Shown: piece by piece, positions 16,986 through 25,339 of the stretch | Numbering within the stretch: the stretch's first letter is position 1 | How the letters are laid out: every line of letters starts with the position of its first letter | Source of the DNA: Ruminococcus flavefaciens 007c | GTDB taxonomy: Bacteria > Bacillota > Clostridia > Oscillospirales > Ruminococcaceae | Length of the DNA: 64,000 nucleotides | Direction of reading: 5' to 3' | Assembly (NCBI RefSeq): GCF_000571935.1 | Contig: NZ_ATAX01000025.1 | Coordinates: 149,696-213,695 of the forward strand | Program-made: the position numbers and the translations under genes | Notes under the pieces: generated by a model | Told to the model about the DNA's origin: nothing | The model's database searches: none | The model's input: only the letters and a program-made list of their open reading frames with translations

Positions 16986-17759
16986 ATGGCATATAATAAA
17001 GTCGTTATCGCAGGTATAAATACTTCCGAGCTCACAGTGCTCAAAGAGGAAGAAAAAATCGCACTGCTGAAGGAAATACGCGCAACAGGCAGCAAGGAAG
17101 CCCGCGACAAGCTCATAAACGGCAATCTGCGTCTGGTACTCAGTGTTATTCAGCACTTCACGGGACGCGGCGAGGACGTGGACGACCTCTTCCAGATAGG
17201 AGTTATCGGCCTGATCAAGGCTATCAATAATTTTGACCTGAGCAAGGAAGTACGCTTCTCGACCTACTGCGTGCCGATGATAAGCGGCGAGCTGAGGCGC
17301 TATCTCCGCGACTGCAGCCACGTAAAGGTCAGCCGATCTCTGCGTGACACTGCATATAAAGCCCTTCAGGCAAAGGAAAAGCTGACAATAAAACTTCAGC
17401 GTGATCCCTCAATAGACGAGATCTCAGCCGAAATAGGAGAAAAACGTTCAAATGTAGTCATAGCCCTTGAAAGCATAAGCGATCCCGTTTCGCTTTATGA
17501 ACCTGTGTACTCGGATACAGAGGATAACCTTTATATAATGGATCAGATAAGCGACATCAACGACGTTGAAAGCCGTATGGACGAGCTTACCATACGTGAT
17601 GCAATACGCGGTCTCGGTGAACGTGAGAGAAATATTCTGTATCTTCGCTTTTTCCGCGGTAAAACTCAGGTCGAGGTAGCAAGTGAGATAGGTATATCCC
17701 AGGCTCAGGTCTCGCGTCTTGAAAAGGGTGCTATAAAAAAGATAAAAACCTGTCTTTAA
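16986..17759 (+). CDS. sigG: Sporulation sigma factor SigG
   Basis: This 257-residue protein matches SigG along its whole length: N-terminal NKVVIAGINTSELTVL, region 2 with LINGNLRLVLSVIQ, the VDDLFQIGVIGLIKAINNFD core and VRFSTYCVPMISGELRRYLRD, and region 4 with ERNILYLRFFRGKTQVEVASEIGISQAQVSRLEKGAIKKI. SigG drives late forespore gene expression in endospore formers. The ATG follows GGAGG by seven bases. It stands alone, not beside spoIIGA-sigE as in Bacillus. It implies that the organism has, or recently had, a sporulation pathway. Confidence 0.92.
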   Translation: MAYNKVVIAGINTSELTVLKEEEKIALLKEIRATGSKEARDKLINGNLRLVLSVIQHFTGRGEDVDDLFQIGVIGLIKAINNFDLSKEVRFSTYCVPMISGELRRYLRDCSHVKVSRSLRDTAYKALQAKEKLTIKLQRDPSIDEISAEIGEKRSNVVIALESISDPVSLYEPVYSDTEDNLYIMDQISDINDVESRMDELTIRDAIRGLGERERNILYLRFFRGKTQVEVASEIGISQAQVSRLEKGAIKKIKTCL

Positions 17760-17774
17760 CAGGTACGGCATCAG

Positions 17775-17814
17775 GATCCCGAAGCTTTTGGCAAACAGCT
17801 TCGGGGTCTTTTTT
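17775..17814 (+). terminator. Rho-independent terminator of sigG
   Basis: A 12-bp stem (17775-17786 with 17797-17808, one G-U pair) with a 10-base loop is followed by a T-run. Confidence 0.9.
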
Positions 17815-17836
17815 GTCGTTTATTAACATTTTTTTG

Positions 17837-17865
17837 TTGATTTTTGCCTCAAAACAGTGTATAAT
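17837..17865 (+). promoter_or_regulatory. Promoter of the sugar ABC importer-GH105 operon
   Basis: TTGATT (17837-17842) and TATAAT (17860-17865) are separated by 17 bases, 32 bases before the binding-protein gene. Confidence 0.7.
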
Positions 17866-17897
17866 CAAATATATCATTATAATTGGGATCTGAGAGT

Positions 17898-19208
17898 ATG
17901 AAAAATATTTTTTATAAAGCCGCAACTCTTTGCTGCGTACTTGCACTCTCTTCCTGCACAAGCAGAAAAAACGTGAAGGTCACTCCGCCTGATGGGACAC
18001 TTGATAAGTGCAGTCTGCGCTTTTCATGGTGGGGCGGTGACGACAGACATGAAGCAACTCTAAAGGCTGTGAAGCTATGGAACAACAGGCATCCCGAGAT
18101 CAGAATAGTCCCCGAATACGGCGGCTGGGACGGCTGGACCGAAAAAGTGGCAGCACAGGTAAAAAGCGGTACAGAACCCGACGTTATGCAGATAAATTAC
18201 GACTGGATTATCACCCTGTCACCTGACGGGAGCGGCTTTTACGACCTTGAAAAGCTGAACAGCTTCCTTGATCTTTCGTACTTTGACAAAAACATCGTAT
18301 CCTTCGGCCGTGTCAAAGGAAAAATGAATGCCGCCGCAGTATCTCTCAGCGGACGCAGTTTTTTCTACAACTCCAGGGTATACGACTCCCTCGGAGCAGA
18401 TTATCCGCAGACATGGTCTGATCTGACCGCTCTCGGCAGCAGCTTCGGCAGTGCGGATATGTATCCTATCGATCTCGATATACAGTCAGGCGGTACTGCA
18501 TGGTATCTTGCTGTGGTTTATATGCAGCAGAAAACGGGACGTGAGTTCATCACCGATGACGGACAGCTTGGTTTTACGTATGAAGATATATGCAGCGCGC
18601 TTCGGTTCTATAAGGAGCTGGAGGACTCTCACGTCATAAGAACAGTCCGTTCAAGAACTGATGAAGACGGAAATGCCGCACTGTATCAGTCATCGGAATT
18701 TATAAGCGGAAGAGTTGCAGGTGTGCTGGAATGGGGCAGTGCTATCGGCAAATATGAATCGGTCCTTCCCGAGGGAGTACTTGAAGCAGGGCCGCTCCTC
18801 AGCGATGAAAATGGCAATTGCAGTGGCTGGATGATAAAGCCTTCTCTGATGTATGCCATATCAGGCCATACGGAGCATCCCGATGAAGCAGCAGCCTTCA
18901 TGGACTTCCTTCTGAACGACGAAGAATGTGCAGAGCTCCTCGGAACTACAAGAGGGATACCGGCCTCTTCGAAGGCGGAAACCGCACTTGAAAAGAAAGG
19001 CTGTATTTCGGGACTTGCAAAGAAATCCACCGATATTCTCAATGCTGCGGACACTGTCACCATAAGTCCTTATATGGAGCTGCCGCGTATGAAGTCCTTC
19101 TACAATGCGGCAATAGAATCCGTATCCTACGGGACAGCAGACATCGACGAAGCCGCAAAACAGATGTATGACTCCATAAACGAATATCTGGAGAAGATAA
19201 GAAAATGA
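17898..19208 (+). CDS. ABC sugar importer, substrate-binding lipoprotein
   Basis: This 436-residue family-1 solute-binding protein has a lipoprotein signal (lipobox LSSC, C20). Its mature part begins with the typical SLRFSWWGGDDRHEATLKAVKLWNNRHPEIRIVPEYGGWDGWTEK and continues PDVMQINYDWI. It captures an oligosaccharide outside the cell and hands it to the two permeases encoded next. The GH105 gene at the end of the operon points to unsaturated rhamnogalacturonan or pectin oligomers. I chose the ATG at 17898, which directly precedes the signal peptide, over a start 15 bases upstream. Its stop overlaps the next start (ATGA). Confidence 0.9.
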   Translation: MKNIFYKAATLCCVLALSSCTSRKNVKVTPPDGTLDKCSLRFSWWGGDDRHEATLKAVKLWNNRHPEIRIVPEYGGWDGWTEKVAAQVKSGTEPDVMQINYDWIITLSPDGSGFYDLEKLNSFLDLSYFDKNIVSFGRVKGKMNAAAVSLSGRSFFYNSRVYDSLGADYPQTWSDLTALGSSFGSADMYPIDLDIQSGGTAWYLAVVYMQQKTGREFITDDGQLGFTYEDICSALRFYKELEDSHVIRTVRSRTDEDGNAALYQSSEFISGRVAGVLEWGSAIGKYESVLPEGVLEAGPLLSDENGNCSGWMIKPSLMYAISGHTEHPDEAAAFMDFLLNDEECAELLGTTRGIPASSKAETALEKKGCISGLAKKSTDILNAADTVTISPYMELPRMKSFYNAAIESVSYGTADIDEAAKQMYDSINEYLEKIRK

Positions 19209-20077
19209 AGACCAGAATATACCGAAATCCTGTCGGCGTAAGCAAATACACAGGGCTTGCACTGATCTCGCCCTTCATTATAGGCGCTGTGCTGTTTATT
19301 ATATACCCTTTCATCGCTTCCTTCATAACAGGCTTCACCTCAGACGGTATCAGCGTGGAAAACTTCAGGAATATTATTTCCGATGGCAGGATAAAAGCTT
19401 CCGCAGCCGTAACGCTCAAATATACGATTATCCTTGTCCCTCTGAAGCTTGCTGTATCGCTTGGGGTGGCTTTTCTCCTGAACATGGAGCTGAAAGGTAT
19501 AGGAATATACCGCACCGCATTTTACATACCGTCCATTCTCGGAGCAAACCTCGCTGTAATAATAATGTGGCAGTATCTGTTCACATCGGGCGGTCTTGTA
19601 AACCAGCTCCTTGAAAAAGCAGGTCTTTTCCCTGTAAGCTGGTACGGAGATCCGGATGCCGCACTTTTTATAATCGTTCTGCTGAGGCTCTGGGAATTCG
19701 GTTCGGCTATGGTCATATTCCTTGCTGCTTTACGTGATATACCGCGGGAGCTGTATGACGCCGCTAAGGTCGACGGATGCGGCAGGCTAAGATGTTTCTT
19801 TTCGGTTACGATACCGCAGATAAAAAACATTATATTCATCAATCTTATACTCCAGACCATAGCAGCAATGCAGGAATTCAGCGCACCGTACATGATAACC
19901 AACGGCGGTCCTCTCGGAAGTACCCGCACCGTAGGTATGCTGATATATGAGGAAATGTTCATCTACGGCGACGAAGGAACTGCAAATGCGGTCTCCTGGC
20001 TGCTTTTTGTATTCATCGCCGCCGTTATATTTCTTATGTACAGACTCACAGGCATATCAGGAAGGAAACAAAAATGA
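19205..20077 (+). CDS. ABC sugar importer permease, MalF/UgpA type
   Basis: This 290-residue inner-membrane protein has about six hydrophobic spans, the first at residues 17-38 (GLALISPFIIGAVLFIIYPF). The EAA loop that docks the ATPase is visible in the second half (IPRELYDAAKVDGCGRLRCFFSVTIPQIKN). It matches the MalF/UgpA/LplB family. It overlaps both neighbours by four bases, so the three transport genes and GH105 are translationally coupled. Confidence 0.92.
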   Translation: MKTRIYRNPVGVSKYTGLALISPFIIGAVLFIIYPFIASFITGFTSDGISVENFRNIISDGRIKASAAVTLKYTIILVPLKLAVSLGVAFLLNMELKGIGIYRTAFYIPSILGANLAVIIMWQYLFTSGGLVNQLLEKAGLFPVSWYGDPDAALFIIVLLRLWEFGSAMVIFLAALRDIPRELYDAAKVDGCGRLRCFFSVTIPQIKNIIFINLILQTIAAMQEFSAPYMITNGGPLGSTRTVGMLIYEEMFIYGDEGTANAVSWLLFVFIAAVIFLMYRLTGISGRKQK

Positions 20078-20901
20078 AAAAAGCACTCATTTATCTCCTC
20101 CTTACAGCTGTTGCCGTGATAATGCTGTATCCCCTGCTCTGGCTCGTGGGTGCTTCATTTAAGACGAACGAGGAGATATTCTCGTCTGTATGGTTCATGC
20201 CAAAAAGCCTCGGCACTGAGGTATATAAAAACGCATGGGATACGGTTACGCCATACACTATGGGACATTACTTCATTAATACGTTTATGATAATAATCCC
20301 CAAGATCGCTTTTGCAGTTATTTCATCAATACTTGTAGCCTACGGCTTTGCAAGGTTCGACTTTCCAATGAAGCGCTTATTTTACGCGCTTCTCATATGC
20401 GGTATGCTAATGCCATCTATCGCCACTGTCATGCCGCTCTACAGAATGTGGAGCCGACTCGGCCTCATTGACACGTATATACCGCTGACTATCCCTGCTC
20501 TCTTTGCAGGAGAGGGTATGTTCGTATTCATTCTTATACAGTTTTTCAAGGGCATACCGAAAGAATTCGATGAAGCAGCCCGCATCGACGGCTGCGGCAC
20601 ACTGAAAACGCTGTTTTTCGTGCTCGTTCCCTGTATCAGGCCTGCTGTCGTCTCTATAGTCGTATTTACTTTCTTATGGACAATGAACGATTTTCTTACA
20701 CCGCTGATTATGATACAGTCAGTTGAGAAATATCCCCTTTCACTGGCACTGCGTCTCTCCGTGGACAGTACGGGACAGGGCTACGAACAGAGCAAGATAC
20801 TGGCAATGTCGGTAATAGGTATTATACCTTCAATATCTGTATTTGCCATTGCACAGAAAAAATTTATAAGCGGTATCACCGCAGGAGGACTCTCAGGATG
20901 A
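20074..20901 (+). CDS. ABC sugar importer permease, MalG/UgpE type
   Basis: This 275-residue membrane protein starts with a hydrophobic span and has the MalG-type N-terminus (LYPLLWLVGASFKTNEEIFS). The EAA loop is IPKEFDEAARIDGCGTLKTLFFVLVPCIRPA. It pairs with the preceding permease to form the channel. No ATPase gene is in the operon, so a shared MsmX-like ATPase elsewhere would be needed, as is usual in Firmicutes. Confidence 0.92.
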   Translation: MKKALIYLLLTAVAVIMLYPLLWLVGASFKTNEEIFSSVWFMPKSLGTEVYKNAWDTVTPYTMGHYFINTFMIIIPKIAFAVISSILVAYGFARFDFPMKRLFYALLICGMLMPSIATVMPLYRMWSRLGLIDTYIPLTIPALFAGEGMFVFILIQFFKGIPKEFDEAARIDGCGTLKTLFFVLVPCIRPAVVSIVVFTFLWTMNDFLTPLIMIQSVEKYPLSLALRLSVDSTGQGYEQSKILAMSVIGIIPSISVFAIAQKKFISGITAGGLSG

Positions 20902-22019
20902 CCAAAGCAGAAAGCATTGCTGAAAAATATACAGAAGCCTTCATACTCCCCTCCGATCCTCTCAGACCGATGTGGAACATGGAAAGCATCATCTGCGGAA
21001 AAACTCCCAGATGGAACTACGTGGACAACTGTATGATAACTGCCGTACTGATGATGTACGACATAAATGAAAACAGCAGGCTGCTGGACTACGCTATAAA
21101 ATTCACTGACGCATATGTGGAGGACGACGGAAGCATACCTACCATGAATTATGCAGACTATAACCTTGATAATATCAACGGAGGAAAAAACCTTTTCAGA
21201 CTGTGGAGCATTACCGGTGAGGAAAAATACAGGCTCGGTTTTGAAAAGCTCTGGAACGAACAGATCATACGCCAACCCCGTCTGCCCAGCGGCAATTTCT
21301 GGCATAAAGCCATATATCCGAATCAGGTATGGCCTGACGGTGCATATATGGCACTTCCCTTTATGGCCGAGTACGCAAAGCTCCATGATCTGCGCGGAGT
21401 CATCGAGGATGTACAGCGTCAGCTGACGGACATAAGGAAGATAATGCGCGATCCTGTTACAGGGCTATACTACCACGGATATGACGATACGAACACTATG
21501 TTCTGGGCCGACAGGATCACAGGCCTTTCAAAAGAAATCTGGCTCCGCTCCAACGGCTGGCTATGTGCTGCACTGGCTGACGTATGCGAAATACTTACCG
21601 AAAAGATCCCAATTCGCAACCAGCTGAACGAGCTGCTCACTGCACTTTCAGGATACTGCACTGATGAGGGTATGCTGATGCAGCTTCCTGCATATCCTTC
21701 ACTGAAGGGCAATTATCCCGAGACAAGCGGTACTCTGCTTTTCGCCTATTCTGCACTGAAGGCGTACAGACTGGGAATATGCGGTGAGAATATCCGCCAG
21801 TCGGGACTGAAAGCCTTTGAAGCCGTCACCAACGGCTACATCGACAACAGCGGCGATGTCCCGGTTATGCAGAATATATGTCTTGTAGGCGGGCTTGGCG
21901 GTGAAAGCGGCCGCGACGGCTCGGCAGAATACTATCTCAGCGAAAAGGTCATTGAAAACGATGGAAAAGGCGTAGCGCCATACCTTATGACATATACTGA
22001 GCTCATGAAAAAAGTATGA
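20898..22019 (+). CDS. GH105 unsaturated rhamnogalacturonyl hydrolase (YteR-like)
   Basis: This 373-residue protein has the (alpha/alpha)6 barrel pattern of GH105, a usual length, and no signal peptide, so it acts in the cytoplasm. The key segment WHKAIYPNQVWPDGAYMALPF carries D147, matching the catalytic D143 of B. subtilis YteR. Other family features are RWNYVDNCMITAVLMMYD, the NLDNINGGKNLF acidic site and RSNGWLCAALADV. The enzyme hydrates the double bond of delta-4,5-unsaturated galacturonic residues made by lyases. It completes an import-and-cleave unit with the ABC genes just upstream, and overlaps the last permease by four bases. Confidence 0.9.
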   Translation: MTKAESIAEKYTEAFILPSDPLRPMWNMESIICGKTPRWNYVDNCMITAVLMMYDINENSRLLDYAIKFTDAYVEDDGSIPTMNYADYNLDNINGGKNLFRLWSITGEEKYRLGFEKLWNEQIIRQPRLPSGNFWHKAIYPNQVWPDGAYMALPFMAEYAKLHDLRGVIEDVQRQLTDIRKIMRDPVTGLYYHGYDDTNTMFWADRITGLSKEIWLRSNGWLCAALADVCEILTEKIPIRNQLNELLTALSGYCTDEGMLMQLPAYPSLKGNYPETSGTLLFAYSALKAYRLGICGENIRQSGLKAFEAVTNGYIDNSGDVPVMQNICLVGGLGGESGRDGSAEYYLSEKVIENDGKGVAPYLMTYTELMKKV

Positions 22020-22059
22020 CGAAAGAAGCAAAAAATCGTCAAAAAATTATCTATCATAC

Positions 22060-22088
22060 TTGAAAAGTTCATACTTTGATGTTATAAT
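22060..22088 (+). promoter_or_regulatory. Promoter of the NfeD-SPFH operon
   Basis: TTGAAA (22060-22065) and TATAAT (22083-22088) are separated by 17 bases, about 50 bases before the NfeD start. Confidence 0.8.
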
Positions 22089-22136
22089 ATTTTTTGTAGG
22101 GATTACTACAAATATTTACGAAAGGGGGAACTCGTC

Positions 22137-22571
22137 TTGGATGTACTGTTTTGGGCTCTTGCAGTAATCGCTTTCGTGATCGCGGAAGTAGCAACAGTGC
22201 AGCTTGTCTCGATATGGTTCGCAGCAGGTGCCATGGTCACTCTTCTGCTCAGCTATTTCTATGACCTATCTGCATTGCAGCAGCTCGGAATATTCATCAT
22301 AGCTTCAGCAGTATTCCTGCTACTGAGCATACCGCTCCTGAAAAAGCGCAGAAAACAAGCTGCTGTCGCTACAAATGCCGAGCTTGACATTGGCAAACAC
22401 GCCACGGTCATTGAAGAGATCAACAGCGACAAAGGAACAGGCCGAGTCACTTTAAATGGGGTAAACTGGAGTGCAGTGCCTGAAGACGAGAATGAGATCA
22501 TTCCCGTCGGGGCGATAGTAATCGTCAGAAAAGTTCTTGGCGCTAAACTAAGCGTCATACCGGAAAAGTAA
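22137..22571 (+). CDS. NfeD family membrane protein, TTG start
   Basis: This 144-residue protein has about two or three N-terminal membrane spans (LFWALAVIAFVIAEVATVQLVSIWFAAGAMVTLLL and LGIFIIASAVFLLLSIPLL) and a C-terminal OB-fold domain (about 85-144, IGKHATVIEEINSDKGTGRVTLNGVNWSAVPED). The only usable start is the TTG at 22137, eight bases after an AAAGGGGG ribosome site. NfeD proteins pair with SPFH/stomatin proteins, and such a gene follows directly; together they organise membrane microdomains or proteolysis. Confidence 0.9.
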   Translation: MDVLFWALAVIAFVIAEVATVQLVSIWFAAGAMVTLLLSYFYDLSALQQLGIFIIASAVFLLLSIPLLKKRRKQAAVATNAELDIGKHATVIEEINSDKGTGRVTLNGVNWSAVPEDENEIIPVGAIVIVRKVLGAKLSVIPEK

Positions 22572-22612
22572 TAAACACATTCTCTATCATATCAAATCGG
22601 AGGTAATTAAAA

Positions 22613-23590
22613 ATGGATCCACTTGGAATTATTGTTCTTATTGTCATTGTCATTTTATTCGCTTTATTCGTCAGATGCTTCAGAATCGTTCCTCAGGCTC
22701 ATGTATTCGTTATCGAGCGTCTCGGTTCCTTCCATGCTGAGTGGGAAACAGGTCTTCATATCCTCGTTCCCTTCATCGACAGGATCGCAGGCAAAGTATC
22801 ATTAAAGGAAAAGGTCGTAGACTTCAAGCCTCAGCCCGTTATCACAAAAGATAACGTTACAATGCAGATAGATACAGTTGTTTTCTATCAGGTAACAGAC
22901 GCAAAGCAGTATATCTACGGTGTTGAAAGACCTCTCGCAGCTATCGAGAACCTTTCGGCAACAACTCTCCGTAACATCATCGGTGAAATGGAACTCGACG
23001 CTACTCTTACATCAAGAGACGTTATCAATACAAAGATCACTTCTATCCTCGATCAGGCTACTGACCGCTGGGGTATCAAGGTAAACCGCGTTGAGTTGAA
23101 GAACATCCTTCCTCCTCGTGAAATTCAGGACGCAATGGAGAAGCAGATGAAGGCTGAGCGTGAGCGCCGTGAAAAGATCCTTCAGGCAGAGGGTGACAAG
23201 AAGTCACAGATCCTCGTTGCAGAAGGTGAAAAGGAGTCGCAGATCCTTCGTGCTCAGGCTAAGAAGGAAGCTCAGATCCTCGAGGCTGAGGCTGAGAAGC
23301 AGGCAATGATCCTCAGAGCTGACGCCGTAAGAGAGCAGAAGGTCCTTGAGGCTACCGGTGAAGCAAGAGCTATCGAAATGGTTCAGGAAGCACTTGCAGA
23401 CAGTATCGTAAAGCTTAATAATGCTAATCCTAATGAAAGAGTTATTCAGCTCAAGTCTCTGGAGTCATTTGCAAAGGCTGCTGACGGCAAAGCTACAAAG
23501 ATCATTATCCCCAGTGAGATACAGGGACTTGCAGGTCTTGCAACAGGCCTGAAGGCTCTTGTTGAGAACGATAGTACAAAAATGCAGTAA
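22613..23590 (+). CDS. SPFH/Band 7 family protein, QmcA/stomatin-like
   Basis: This 325-residue protein has one N-terminal membrane span (GIIVLIVIVILFALFVRCF), the Band 7 domain (about 25-180, IVPQAHVFVIERLGSFHAEWETGLHILVPFIDRI), and a long Glu/Lys/Ala-rich coiled coil (about 180-265). It matches the stomatin/QmcA group, which forms large oligomers on the membrane and modulates proteases. It is cotranscribed with NfeD 41 bases upstream and ends in its own terminator. A GGAGG ribosome site precedes the ATG. Confidence 0.93.
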   Translation: MDPLGIIVLIVIVILFALFVRCFRIVPQAHVFVIERLGSFHAEWETGLHILVPFIDRIAGKVSLKEKVVDFKPQPVITKDNVTMQIDTVVFYQVTDAKQYIYGVERPLAAIENLSATTLRNIIGEMELDATLTSRDVINTKITSILDQATDRWGIKVNRVELKNILPPREIQDAMEKQMKAERERREKILQAEGDKKSQILVAEGEKESQILRAQAKKEAQILEAEAEKQAMILRADAVREQKVLEATGEARAIEMVQEALADSIVKLNNANPNERVIQLKSLESFAKAADGKATKIIIPSEIQGLAGLATGLKALVENDSTKMQ

Positions 23591-23609
23591 AATATCTGTA
23601 AAAGTATCA

Positions 23610-23638
23610 AAGCTCCCGTGAATTACGGGAGCTTTTCT
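23610..23638 (+). terminator. Rho-independent terminator of the NfeD-SPFH operon
   Basis: AAGCTCCCGT, a five-base loop and ACGGGAGCTT form a perfect 10-bp stem followed by TTCTT. Confidence 0.85.
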
Positions 23639-23769
23639 TGTATAACAGTCGATTTTCAGGCTTAAAATCCCTGCCGCACAAAAAAGCGGCAAAAATCAGT
23701 CGCATTTTTGTATTTTGATACGATTTTTGAAAAAACGTGTTATTTTTTCAAAATCACTGTCTTTTTCTC

Positions 23770-23798
23770 TTGCATTTCGGCAGCATTTGTTGTATAAT
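23770..23798 (+). promoter_or_regulatory. Promoter of the MBOAT-DHHW-FkbH-ACP operon
   Basis: TTGCAT (23770-23775) and TATAAT (23793-23798) with a 17-base spacer lie about 130 bases before the first gene. Confidence 0.7.
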
Positions 23799-23926
23799 AA
23801 TCAATGCGGACTTATGCTCCGCCAAGAATAAAAATAAACATATAATTATTTGATTTTAGTTGCTCCGCCCACCTTTTCCGCGGTAAAAAGAAAGATACAG
23901 AACAAATGCAGCAAGGCGGTAGAACA

Positions 23927-25327
23927 ATGGTATTTTCGAGACTATTCTTTATATATATATTTCTCCCTTTATGCCTTTTATGTTATGCAGCGGCAAGAGG
24001 GATTAAACAAAAAAACATGGTGTTGATCATTTTCTCGCTGATTTTCTATGCGTGGGGTGAGCCTGTATATATTTTCCTTATGCTTCTGACAGCTGCGGTG
24101 AATTATACCGCAGGTCTCATAATAGGAAAGTATCAAGGCAAAAAGGGTGATACTGCCGCGACAGCAGCCGCTGTCGTGTACGACCTTCTCATGCTCGGTA
24201 TATTTAAATACAGCGGCTTTATCGTGGAAAATATCAACGCCCTTTTTTCATGCTCCATACCCGTACCGGATATACGTCTGCCTATAGGCATCAGCTTTTA
24301 CACCTTCCAGACTATATCCTACATCATCGACTGTCACTGGGAAAAGGTCAAGCCTCAGAAGAGCTTCAGGAACTTCCTGCTCTTCCTCAGCCTATTTCCT
24401 CAGCTCGTGGCAGGTCCTATCGTACGTTACAGTACGATCGAAAAGGAAATTGAAAGCCGAAAGATCGAGCTACGCGATATATCCTACGGCCTCAACAGAG
24501 TGGCACTCGGCCTCGGGAAAAAGGTTCTTATTGCAAATCAGCTAAGTATTATTGCCGATAATTTTCTCGGAAATATAAGCAATTCCACCATGTTCGGAGC
24601 ATGGTACGGAGCTATTGCATACGGTTTGCAGATATTCTTTGACTTCTCAGGATATTCGGACATAGCCATAGGTCTTGGACGTATATTCGGCTTCCATTTT
24701 GACGAAAACTTCAATCATCCTTTCATATGCAAGGATATAACCGAGTTCTGGCAGCGCTGGCATATCTCGCTCAGCACATTCTTCCGTGACTATGTGCTCT
24801 ATATCCCCATATTCGGCAAGCGCAGAAAATACGGCGGGCTCTTTCTCGTATGGCTCTGTACCGGAATATGGCACGGTGCAAGCTGGAACTTTATCATATG
24901 GGGACTTTATTACGGTCTGTTTGTTTTCATAGAAATGAAGATCGGTAAAAAGAATATTAAAAAGATCCCCGTTGTCATCAGGCATATTTACAGTAAGCTT
25001 GTCATATTCATAGGCTTCGGCATATTCTATTTTGAGAATCTCGGCAAACTCGCAACCTTCTTTAAGACCATATCAGGCTTCGGCAAAAACGGTTTCATTG
25101 CCGTGCAGGACAGGATCTCTCTCATAAACAATATGTACCTGCTGATAATAGCAGTGATATGCTGTTTCCCTATCATAAACAGTATCAAGACCATTTCGGA
25201 CAAGCACTTTGTTTCAAAAGCCGTCATCTCATCGGCAGCAGCCGTTGCATCTGCACTTATCCTTGTTGTTACGAGTATAATGCTTGTTGATGCAACAACC
25301 AATCCCTTCCTTTACTTCAGATTTTAA
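23927..25327 (+). CDS. MBOAT family O-acyltransferase (AlgI/DltB-like)
   Basis: This 466-residue protein has many membrane spans and the AlgI signatures: YAWGEPVYIFLMLLTAAVNY near residue 45, PIGISFYTFQTISYIIDCHW near 118, FFDFSGYSDIAIGLGRIFGF and FNHPFICKDITEFWQRWHISLSTFFRDYVLYIP. The catalytic histidine is in CTGIWHGASWNFIIWG. MBOAT proteins of this group move acyl groups across the membrane onto alginate, teichoic acid or other surface polymers. I chose the ATG at 23927, which begins the first membrane segment. It starts a five-gene operon with a carrier protein, so a carrier-loaded donor is likely. The polymer is unknown. Confidence 0.92.
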   Translation: MVFSRLFFIYIFLPLCLLCYAAARGIKQKNMVLIIFSLIFYAWGEPVYIFLMLLTAAVNYTAGLIIGKYQGKKGDTAATAAAVVYDLLMLGIFKYSGFIVENINALFSCSIPVPDIRLPIGISFYTFQTISYIIDCHWEKVKPQKSFRNFLLFLSLFPQLVAGPIVRYSTIEKEIESRKIELRDISYGLNRVALGLGKKVLIANQLSIIADNFLGNISNSTMFGAWYGAIAYGLQIFFDFSGYSDIAIGLGRIFGFHFDENFNHPFICKDITEFWQRWHISLSTFFRDYVLYIPIFGKRRKYGGLFLVWLCTGIWHGASWNFIIWGLYYGLFVFIEMKIGKKNIKKIPVVIRHIYSKLVIFIGFGIFYFENLGKLATFFKTISGFGKNGFIAVQDRISLINNMYLLIIAVICCFPIINSIKTISDKHFVSKAVISSAAAVASALILVVTSIMLVDATTNPFLYFRF

Positions 25328-25339
25328 CGAGGCAGACAA

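Larger units (their letters stand above)
23591..23926. other. Intergenic region with SPFH terminator and MBOAT-operon promoter
   Basis: This gap of 336 bases contains the terminator at 23610-23638 and the promoter at 23770-23798. The leader from the promoter to the MBOAT start is about 120 bases. I see no known riboswitch and no small gene in it. Confidence 0.5.
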
